A program made the position numbers and the translations under genes. Below are positions 15,331 through 21,129 of a DNA stretch of 21,129 bases, piece after piece. Positions within the stretch are counted from its first letter, which is position 1. Every line of letters starts with the position of its first letter. Under the pieces are notes generated by a model. That model ran no database searches and was not told the origin of the DNA. It worked only from the letters and a program-made list of their open reading frames with translations. Source of the stretch: JBBIJH01 sp037446075 (GTDB lineage Bacteria > Bacteroidota > Ignavibacteria > UBA10030 > JAHEZR01); the NCBI GenBank assembly GCA_037446075.1, contig JBBIJH010000031.1, positions 1 through 21,129 on the forward strand, read 5' to 3'.

Positions 15331-15376
15331 AATTTTCTTGCAGGAGTTCACTCCAGAAAAGATTGCAAAGAAAATT
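15331..15376. repeat. Nested inverted repeat in the gap between the receiver gene and yjbQ
   Basis: The outer arms AATTTTCTTGCA (15331-15342) and TGCAAAGAAAATT (15364-15376) pair over 12 bp with a single bulged A. The loop contains a second palindrome, GGAGT/ACTCC with a two-base spacer (15343-15354). An element of this size is unlikely to be random in so short a gap. It could be a structured yjbQ leader, a terminator after the receiver gene without a clear U tract, or an operator. Confidence 0.5.
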
Positions 15377-15456
15377 GGTGAAAATCAACTTCCGCCGATT
15401 TGCCCTTGAAGAGAAACGGTCATACCATGCTAACGGTCTTTCGTTGCTGGCTTCGA

Positions 15457-15474
15457 CGCGGGGCTTCGCCCGCG
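15457..15474 (-). terminator. GC-rich hairpin after the receiver-domain gene
   Basis: CGCGGG and CCCGCG (6 bp) surround the loop GCTTCG, starting seven bases beyond the receiver-gene stop codon in the transcribed direction. The stem is strong, but no T run follows on the minus strand, so it would be a weak or Rho-assisted terminator, or an RNA 3' end stabiliser. Confidence 0.35.
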
Positions 15475-15480
15475 GCAGAC

Positions 15481-15885
15481 TTACCACAGATCGTGCTTCT
15501 CCGGCAACAAGTATGACTCGACGATCTTCAACAAGTCCTCCCGGTTGAAAGGCTTGGGAATAAACGCGCTTGCTTTACTCGCCTGGACCTGATGCTGCAT
15601 CTCTTCCCCGCCAAATCCACTTATAGCGATACTGTTGATTTCCGGCTTCATGTCCCTGATCTTCAAAAGAAGCTCCCCGCCGCCCATACCCGGCAGTCCC
15701 ATGTCAGTGATGACAAGCCCAATCTCCTCCACGTGCTGAGAGAAGATCTCGATTGCCTCCTCTCCGCTGCCGGCCTGGTAAACCCGGTATCCGGCTCGCA
15801 CGAGGAAATCGCAAGCCAGACCCCGGAGAACTTCGTCGTCATCAATCATCAATATCGCAGGGCGTTGGCCCGATGCTCTCGGCAT
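15481..15885 (-). CDS. Stand-alone response regulator receiver domain protein (CheY-like)
   Basis: This 134-residue protein is one receiver domain with no output domain. The acidic pocket is IDDDE at 14-18, the phospho-acceptor is Asp61 in VITDMGLPGM, the switch residue is Ser89 in IAISGFG, and the conserved Lys111 is in FIPKPFNREDLL. All active residues are present, so phosphorylation by a histidine kinase is expected. This form (GLACDFLVRAGYRV, then SGEEAIEIF) resembles receivers often fused to hybrid kinases. No kinase lies beside it; the membrane/GAF protein at 1-1356 is 14 kb away and its output domain is unseen. The gene follows the GH116 gene by 51 bases and may be co-transcribed, but no functional link is evident. 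Confidence 0.92.
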   Translation of the reverse strand: MPRASGQRPAILMIDDDEVLRGLACDFLVRAGYRVYQAGSGEEAIEIFSQHVEEIGLVITDMGLPGMGGGELLLKIRDMKPEINSIAISGFGGEEMQHQVQASKASAFIPKPFNREDLLKIVESYLLPEKHDLW

Positions 15886-15936
15886 GCTTGCTCAGTCGGA
15901 ATCTTCTTGTCGAGTGAGGTCACAAGGTAGACGGAT

Positions 15937-18654
15937 CTACATGACAACCACAAGCTCATCATCGGCAACCAGGGCTATGGCAGAAGGGAAACGAAGGCGC
16001 AGCAGGGGGGCGTCACTTTCGATAATTGCTTCCACCTTCTGGTTGTTTTTCATCACTTCAACTCTTCCGCCCTTTGGTAATGCGGTGGCAAGTTCTAATA
16101 ACTCAAGCGACTCATCGCCATACTCCTGTCGGATCGAGGCCGTGAACCGTTTCCCGTTCTTCCGCTGTTCATAGAGACCCCACCCGCTTCCTGTACTGAA
16201 GAAGCAGCGAAACCTCAAGGCGTTCGTGCGAGGAGAGAACCGCAGCTTTCTTGTGACTCCATCCCACTGACAGCCCGAGAGCGCTAGCAGGACAGCCCAG
16301 CTCGCCATCGCTCGGGCGTAATGATTGCCGCACTCGACCTCGTTCCAGGGATTACGTCTCTCCCCATCGTAACGGTCGCGGACGCCTCGTACGACTGAGA
16401 GACCCTCATCGACAAATCCTTCATAGATGAGATGCGAGGCAACTTGATACTCAATCCCTGTCCACACTTCGTCCGAGTATGGAAATGGAAAGTGGGGACG
16501 ACCACCTCGTGGCCATGAGCAAAGGAGCAGCCCTTTCTCATCGTTCAGTGCATACACACGCTGGACGTTCGCGTGCTCGGCGAGATCCGTTCTCCAGTTG
16601 TACTTGTAAATTGATCGCAGGGCTTTTCGAACGTGATCTGGATTCAGGAGATCGCCAAGGCCAACGACCGTCGCAAACCACTGACCGAGGAGCTGATCAG
16701 AGAGACATCCCTCTCCATATTGATACCGTTTCGCTTTCTCGGGATCATATTTCTGAACGTAGTACTCTCCATTGAAGAGTTCTCTCTCGATCTTTTCTTT
16801 TCCTTTCTCATAGAATTCACGATACTTTCTGGCGCTCATTTCGTCTCCGAGATAGCGCGCCATTTCCTCTCCCGCTCGAAGCGCCCCCAAGTACCACGAG
16901 CTCGTCATCGTTGACCAGCCCTGAAATTCGATATCGTAGGTATTGTGTTGCTCCTCCTCCATCACCCCGTCTCGGTCTTTATCCCAGTAGGCCCATGCAA
17001 ACTCAAGTGCTCTTTTCGCATCAGGCCAAAGCTCTTCAAGAAATTTCTTGTCGCCAGAAAACCTCCACTCACGATAGAACTTCATGACGGTCCCCATCTG
17101 TCCGTCAGCGGCAGGGCGGAAGTGCCATCGCGTAAGGAGAAGAGGGAGCTTGGTTCTGAACGCCATGTCACCTTTCTCGTCCATGTTCACTCTGAAGTCA
17201 GTGTGCCTCATCGAACGTTCGAGGTCGGGAAAAAGATGCGCCACAGCCTGCTCATAATTCCAGACGTGGGTGCAGTTCATCGGACAGCACCCACCCTCGT
17301 CCCCACAGCCTTCGAAGGCAAAGAACTTCCCATCCTCGGTGCGGAGACAAGTATTCGTTGCAACGATGGAAGCCTGACTCGACACGGCATCCAGCACATA
17401 ACCGGGCACCGTGCTAGAGAACAGAGCGTCGTGAAAACGCCTTGTGTCGCGTTGTAGCCTCTCGAAGTTCTCAATGACATAACGGGCGACATCCCATGCG
17501 TCCGACCATACTGAGGCATAGTAATTGCGCAGCGGTTTATCCTTCACCTCGGGTTCTGAATCCCAGTAGTTCACGCGATTGGGAAAGTGCCACGTGAGCA
17601 CAAAAAGAAACTCGACGGTCTCGCCCGGCTTCGACGTACTTCGGAGGCCAAGAGAGCCTACGTCAGTCCGGCCATCGGGGGAAGGTCCTTCGTCTGGTAA
17701 TGGATTCAGTTCGCCATCTTCGGAGAAGTCGTCCCAGAACTGCTGAACGTCGTCCCACCAGCCAGTTCTGGCCCAATGGGTTGTATAGGTGACGTCAACA
17801 TGAGTGGTGACAAGAGCAACACTGCCAAAGCGGATATCCGGATCACGATACTTCGTACTTGTCATCATCAAGCCGCGGAAGATGGCCTCGTCGCGGAATT
17901 CGTTCGTGTTGCCTCCAAAATACTTCCCGAAGCAATTTCCGGGCTTCTCGCCCTCCTTAGCAATTCCGACCGGATTAGCGAGAGAGAATGCGAGAGTCGT
18001 ATCCAGCTCCTCCCGGCTCCTGTTTTTCACTCGCCACCGGAACAGCGCGGTTGGAATACTTGAGTCTTTTGAATTCAGAGGAATGAAAGGAGTGAACGCC
18101 TCGAGGACGACCTCAACGGGAAGCGCAGCATCTTTAAATTCTATCCAAGCAAACGGATATTCGCCCCGGAACTGTGCCTGTTGAAGCCGAGGAAGGCCGG
18201 AGACCTCACCCGTTGGTAGACCGAACGCAGCGCCGTAAGGTGGGAACATTTGCGCTTCGAGAACCCGCGCAATTCCCTTCCCTCCCTGAGGCTTTGTCCA
18301 AATGGCGAAAAATGTGTAAGGGAGATTTCTTCCTTTCGCCGGCCGGTTGAAGATCTCCCAGTCTCGGAGGTTCCCTCTACCGCCCAGCGAGATGTTCCCG
18401 GTTCCAATTCCCCCGAGAGGAAAAGCAATTTCCTTCAGATGACTGCCAGTGAACGTTCGAATTTGTCGACCGGGATAGAGATCTTTCTTAGTGTATCGAG
18501 GGTTCATTCGCTCCCGAGGCTCCGGCTCACGTTTTCCGAGCAGCACACCAGAAGCCAGCGCCGGTGCTGCAATTGCAACTCCAAGAATTCTGCCGAAATC
18601 ACGCCTTGTAATTCTCTTTGGAGAGCTTCTTCTCTTGCGCGTTGGCATCCGCAT
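15937..18654 (-). CDS. Tat-exported GH116 family protein (GBA2/bile acid beta-glucosidase-like, DUF608)
   Basis: This 905-residue protein carries a twin-arginine signal, ITRRDFGRIL at residues 15-24, followed by a hydrophobic stretch to about 39. It should be exported folded. The N-terminal beta domain (GBA2_N-like, from about 70) begins KEIAFPLGGIGTGNISLGGRGNLRDWE. The C-terminal (alpha/alpha) toroid of DUF608 type contains FEGCGDEGGCC, CTHVWNYEQA and NTYDIEFQGW. By comparison with human GBA2 and the Thermoanaerobacterium GH116 enzyme, Glu448 (FEG) and Asp574 (TYD) are the probable nucleophile and acid/base; this mapping is from memory of family motifs. GH116 enzymes hydrolyse beta-glucosides or beta-xylosides, and the natural substrate here is unknown. 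ATGs at codons 1 and 3 are both possible starts. It ends in TAG. Confidence 0.9.
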   Translation of the reverse strand: MRMPTRKRRSSPKRITRRDFGRILGVAIAAPALASGVLLGKREPEPRERMNPRYTKKDLYPGRQIRTFTGSHLKEIAFPLGGIGTGNISLGGRGNLRDWEIFNRPAKGRNLPYTFFAIWTKPQGGKGIARVLEAQMFPPYGAAFGLPTGEVSGLPRLQQAQFRGEYPFAWIEFKDAALPVEVVLEAFTPFIPLNSKDSSIPTALFRWRVKNRSREELDTTLAFSLANPVGIAKEGEKPGNCFGKYFGGNTNEFRDEAIFRGLMMTSTKYRDPDIRFGSVALVTTHVDVTYTTHWARTGWWDDVQQFWDDFSEDGELNPLPDEGPSPDGRTDVGSLGLRSTSKPGETVEFLFVLTWHFPNRVNYWDSEPEVKDKPLRNYYASVWSDAWDVARYVIENFERLQRDTRRFHDALFSSTVPGYVLDAVSSQASIVATNTCLRTEDGKFFAFEGCGDEGGCCPMNCTHVWNYEQAVAHLFPDLERSMRHTDFRVNMDEKGDMAFRTKLPLLLTRWHFRPAADGQMGTVMKFYREWRFSGDKKFLEELWPDAKRALEFAWAYWDKDRDGVMEEEQHNTYDIEFQGWSTMTSSWYLGALRAGEEMARYLGDEMSARKYREFYEKGKEKIERELFNGEYYVQKYDPEKAKRYQYGEGCLSDQLLGQWFATVVGLGDLLNPDHVRKALRSIYKYNWRTDLAEHANVQRVYALNDEKGLLLCSWPRGGRPHFPFPYSDEVWTGIEYQVASHLIYEGFVDEGLSVVRGVRDRYDGERRNPWNEVECGNHYARAMASWAVLLALSGCQWDGVTRKLRFSPRTNALRFRCFFSTGSGWGLYEQRKNGKRFTASIRQEYGDESLELLELATALPKGGRVEVMKNNQKVEAIIESDAPLLRLRFPSAIALVADDELVVVM

Positions 18655-18707
18655 GTACCCAGGAGCTCAGACCAGCTTTACCAATTGGGGCTGCCGATGT
18701 TTTTCAA

Positions 18708-18739
18708 CCTCCGGTGTCAAACCCTTATGACACCGGGGG
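18708..18739. repeat. 12-bp inverted repeat between the ferredoxin and GH116 genes
   Basis: The core is a perfect 9-bp repeat, CCGGTGTCA (18711-18719) and TGACACCGG (18728-18736), with an 8-base spacer. It extends outward by one G-T wobble and two further G-C pairs. On the minus strand it lies 84 bases after the ferredoxin stop and 54 bases before the GH116 start. The minus-strand sequence after it is A-rich, so a classical terminator is not clear; an operator or an mRNA-stabilising hairpin fits equally well. Confidence 0.5.
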
Positions 18740-18822
18740 AAAGCGGAGACGGAAATAGCGGGAAACAGGAATCGACCGGCACAATCAGAAAAGTTCAATG
18801 GAAGCGAAGATAGATGTTCCTC

Positions 18823-19179
18823 TTACTTAATTAATCCCCATTTTCTTTTGTTCTCCTCCACCTCCTCTGCTGTTGGATGCTGCCTGAGAGGATGAGCCTC
18901 GGTGGTGAAGTGCTCCGGCGGGTGTTCCTTGAAAATCTGGGCGTTTCTCTCAATGTCCTCCTTGAAGATCTCAGGAACTTGAGCATCTTCAAAGATCGCT
19001 TGCCATGGGCAGGCGGGCTCACACGCTGCGCAGTTGATGCATTCATCGGGATGAATGTAGAGTTGGTTTGCCCATTTGGGATCTTCAACCGTCAACTCGT
19101 AGATGCAGTTAACCGGGCAAACCTCAACGCATTCAATATCCTTACAATCGATGCACAGCTTTGTTATGACCCATGGCAT
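18823..19179 (-). CDS. fdxA: Ferredoxin with two Fe-S clusters, FdxA (Azotobacter 7Fe) type
   Basis: This 118-residue cytoplasmic electron carrier has Cys residues in the FdxA layout: Cys9, Cys12, Cys17 and Cys21 (followed by Pro22), and Cys47, Cys50, Cys53 and Cys57 (followed by Pro58), with the typical YIHPDECINC before the second set. In 7Fe ferredoxins the first set together with the last Cys holds a 3Fe-4S cluster; Cys12 is also present, so an 8Fe form cannot be excluded. A C-terminal extension of about 60 charged residues follows, close to the usual FdxA length. AAAGGAG lies upstream of the ATG, and a strong promoter is present at 19262-19290. It appears monocistronic. Confidence 0.9.
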   Translation of the reverse strand: MPWVITKLCIDCKDIECVEVCPVNCIYELTVEDPKWANQLYIHPDECINCAACEPACPWQAIFEDAQVPEIFKEDIERNAQIFKEHPPEHFTTEAHPLRQHPTAEEVEENKRKWGLIK

Positions 19180-19261
19180 AAGTCGTTTTGCTCCTTTCTG
19201 TTATAAATAATAAGGGGAAAGACAGAGATCGTCGAGCACAGGTACCGACAAAGTTGAGCAA

Positions 19262-19290
19262 ACCTTAAGAGAAAATTCCAACAATGTCAA
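19262..19290 (-). promoter_or_regulatory. Sigma70-like promoter of the ferredoxin gene
   Basis: On the minus strand, a perfect TTGACA (19285-19290) and TAAGGT (19262-19267) are separated by 17 bases. Transcription would begin near 19255, leaving a leader of roughly 75 bases that ends with the AAAGGAG ribosome binding site. Confidence 0.65.
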
Positions 19291-19336
19291 GCCCTTCCAG
19301 TCCGTGGGCCAAGAACGAGATCAGCACATAACTGCG

Positions 19337-21129
19337 CTATAATCTCCCAAACACGTCGAGCAACTCAAGAACGCCTCTACCAGACGAGGTCACCCGAAGT
19401 CTTCTGTTGACGCCAGGCATCTCATCACCCATTTCCCAGCTTCCGGGTTGCCCACTGTTCGTGAACTTGTAACAGACCTCTGAGTCCGCCGGGAGACCAA
19501 CCTCAACGGTCCAGATCCCATCGCTGGGCTGCTTGTCCCCGTGCGTTCCATCGTCGTACATGCGCACCTTATTTGGCATCCAGCTACCAAGCGCTGGATG
19601 ATTTCCAACGATGTATATTCCGCGCGGGACGTTTATCCCTCGAGCGTCGCATTGAAAGCGAACTCTGACAAGGCGGCTGTCGCCTCGCTGCATAGCTCCA
19701 ACAGGACGCCGCCTTTCCTGAGAAGAGAACCTGAGAGAGGAAAAATCTCGCCTCGAGACTTTTGCTCCCGCGCGTTCAGCAAAGTCGTAGACCGCCGTTA
19801 GGTGTTTGAGAAAAAGCTCCCCCATCGGTGCACGTTTGCCCGACTCATTCGGCTCACCCCCCATCCACCAAAACCAGTCGGAGCCTTCGGCAGCCAGAAG
19901 TTCTTGCCATGCCTTGCCGGCGTACCAACGCTTCAACCCGATCGCGGGTTTCTTGCCAGTAAGGGTTCCCGTTGACAGCCCCGACCTCTCCAGCATCACT
20001 CGAGCCTCCTTCAGGAGGTTCCATGCAGCGTTCTTCTGATTCTCACCGATCCACGTCTCGAAGTTTGCATTGATCCATGAGCCGGGCCAAAGAGACTCGA
20101 TCACGGGAAGTGAATGAAGAGGGTGAGGGGGAATGCCTCGTCGGGGATTTCCATCGAGGTATTCTGAAGGAGTTGTCGTAATCACTTTCCTTTGTCGAAA
20201 TAGTTCGGAGAGTCTACTGTAGACTCCTCTGAGAAACGACTCCCCTTCAGGGTCATATTGATACCATTCCCAAGCGTTCTCGCCATCGAGGGCAACAGTC
20301 ACGATCCTGTCATCTTCGTCACTCGCTGGAGAATGCCTGAGAAGCGTACGAACAAAATCCTCTACGGCCCGTTTCGGGTCCTGATCCTTGTAGACGAAGC
20401 CAATCTTATCTGAAAGTTCTGTGTCACGGAAGAAGATGGCGATCGACTCGCCTTTTCTCCTCCCCGTCCTCACCACATGAGGCTTGTACTTTGAAAGGCC
20501 ACCGGGCTTTGAACGTGCGAGAATTTTCTCATCACTAGCGATCCATCGAATGCCGTGTCTCACAAACAGATTGAGGACATCGTGTGAAACGGCCCCCTCA
20601 GCCGGCCACATCCCTTTTGGAAATTCACCGAAGAGGCTTTTGAAATATCTCCGAGCCAACATGAGCTGCAGTTCAGCATCTTTCAAGAAGTGAAATCTCT
20701 TGGGAAGTGGACTCGCGGGCTGACATATCCGTGCGATATCGGAATCAAGCAAAAGCGGGAGGATTGGATGGTAAAAGGGTGTTGTCGAAAGTTCGACTTG
20801 TCCAGAATACTTTGCTTTGGACCTCGCTGAGTTCCCATGATACATCAACTGCTTGTGAATGGGGACAACGTTCTTCATGACCTTCCATACATTGAGGACC
20901 AACCGTCTGCAATCCGATTCTCTTATCTCTCTCCTTAAGTGATATCTCCCATCGCCTCCATAGTGCAAGAGTTCTCTCATGTCAATCGTACTGCCATCGG
21001 TCAATCGGACTTTTCGATTGAGGAACATTGGGTGAAAATTGGCAAGAAGGAACCAGAACTTAAGCGACCGAAGGTCGCTCTCGGCGAGTTTCTCGCCCTC
21101 TCGCCATTTCTTCTTGAGCATCAGATACT
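19337..21129 (-). CDS. Glycoside hydrolase family 57 alpha-glucan enzyme with C-terminal CBM20-like domain (N-terminus beyond window)
   Basis: The frame is open to the window edge, and the ATG at 21121 is internal: homology begins mid-domain (AESDLRSLKFWFLLANFHP), so the first ~100-150 residues are missing. GH57 motifs are clear: QVELSTTPFYHPILPLLLD, the nucleophile motif MWPAEGAV (Glu175 counted from the ATG at 21121), IRWIASDE, and the acid/base motif TVALDGENAWEWY (Asp279). GH57 contains amylopullulanases, alpha-amylases, 4-alpha-glucanotransferases and branching enzymes; this sequence looks most like the amylopullulanase/alpha-amylase group. The last ~100 residues form a CBM20-like starch-binding module (VPRGIYIVGNHPALGSW, DDGTHGDK, SDGIWTVEVGLP). 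It probably acts on starch or glycogen. Location cannot be judged without the N terminus. It ends in TAG. Confidence 0.88.
   Translation of the reverse strand, partial: YLMLKKKWREGEKLAESDLRSLKFWFLLANFHPMFLNRKVRLTDGSTIDMRELLHYGGDGRYHLRREIRESDCRRLVLNVWKVMKNVVPIHKQLMYHGNSARSKAKYSGQVELSTTPFYHPILPLLLDSDIARICQPASPLPKRFHFLKDAELQLMLARRYFKSLFGEFPKGMWPAEGAVSHDVLNLFVRHGIRWIASDEKILARSKPGGLSKYKPHVVRTGRRKGESIAIFFRDTELSDKIGFVYKDQDPKRAVEDFVRTLLRHSPASDEDDRIVTVALDGENAWEWYQYDPEGESFLRGVYSRLSELFRQRKVITTTPSEYLDGNPRRGIPPHPLHSLPVIESLWPGSWINANFETWIGENQKNAAWNLLKEARVMLERSGLSTGTLTGKKPAIGLKRWYAGKAWQELLAAEGSDWFWWMGGEPNESGKRAPMGELFLKHLTAVYDFAERAGAKVSRRDFSSLRFSSQERRRPVGAMQRGDSRLVRVRFQCDARGINVPRGIYIVGNHPALGSWMPNKVRMYDDGTHGDKQPSDGIWTVEVGLPADSEVCYKFTNSGQPGSWEMGDEMPGVNRRLRVTSSGRGVLELLDVFGRL

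Noticed and set aside
15285..15480. TPP riboswitch upstream of yjbQ
   Set aside because: The conserved CTGAGA and ACCTGA-type blocks of the TPP aptamer are absent from the leader.

Overview
The window is a 21.1 kb piece of a Gram-negative bacterial chromosome, probably a draft or metagenome scaffold because it contains two runs of N (12227-12269 and 13459-13468). Every gene I can support lies on the minus strand, so the biological reading order runs from 21129 down to 1. Lipid A acyltransferase and heptosyltransferase-type genes point to an LPS-bearing outer membrane. A GWxTD-domain protein, a GH57 enzyme with a starch-binding module and a large secreted PIG-L protein suggest a member of the FCB superphylum (Ignavibacteria/Bacteroidota-like); this placement is inference from gene content only.

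Layout in transcription order. (1) 21129-19337: a GH57 alpha-glucan enzyme with a C-terminal CBM20-like domain, cut by the window edge at its N terminus. (2) 19179-18823: an FdxA-type ferredoxin behind a good sigma70-like promoter. (3) 18654-15937: a Tat-exported GH116 (GBA2/DUF608) glucosidase-like protein, followed by a stand-alone response-regulator receiver (15885-15481). (4) 15480-15285: a 196-bp gap rich in inverted repeats. (5) 15284-13389: a YjbQ family protein and a secreted GWxTD protein. (6) 13333-2476: a promoter and then nine tightly packed or overlapping genes: LpxL-like acyltransferase, glycosyltransferase family 9, TsaC, secreted PIG-L deacetylase, substrate-binding lipoprotein, ABC ATPase, eIF2B-like protein, 2-hydroxyacid dehydrogenase and a fused double permease. 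(7) tRNA-Arg(CCG), with its own promoter. (8) A membrane-anchored TPR protein (2274-1585) and a membrane/GAF sensor protein that runs off the left edge (1356-1).

The most notable unit is the 8268-2476 transporter block. It is a complete ABC importer of the class usually annotated as ferric iron, but two enzyme-like genes sit between its ATPase and permease: an eIF2B alpha/beta/delta-like sugar-phosphate isomerase relative and a D-2-hydroxyacid dehydrogenase. The binding protein has no adjacent tyrosine pair of the kind that holds iron in FbpA proteins. A sugar-phosphate or other organic anion is therefore a reasonable alternative substrate. The eIF2B-like gene is interrupted by an in-frame TAG, with homology continuing in the same frame beyond it.

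No CRISPR array, insertion sequence, phage gene or rRNA was seen. No intergenic stretch exceeds 300 bases. I did not find a clearly new system; the transporter block is the best candidate for unusual biology.
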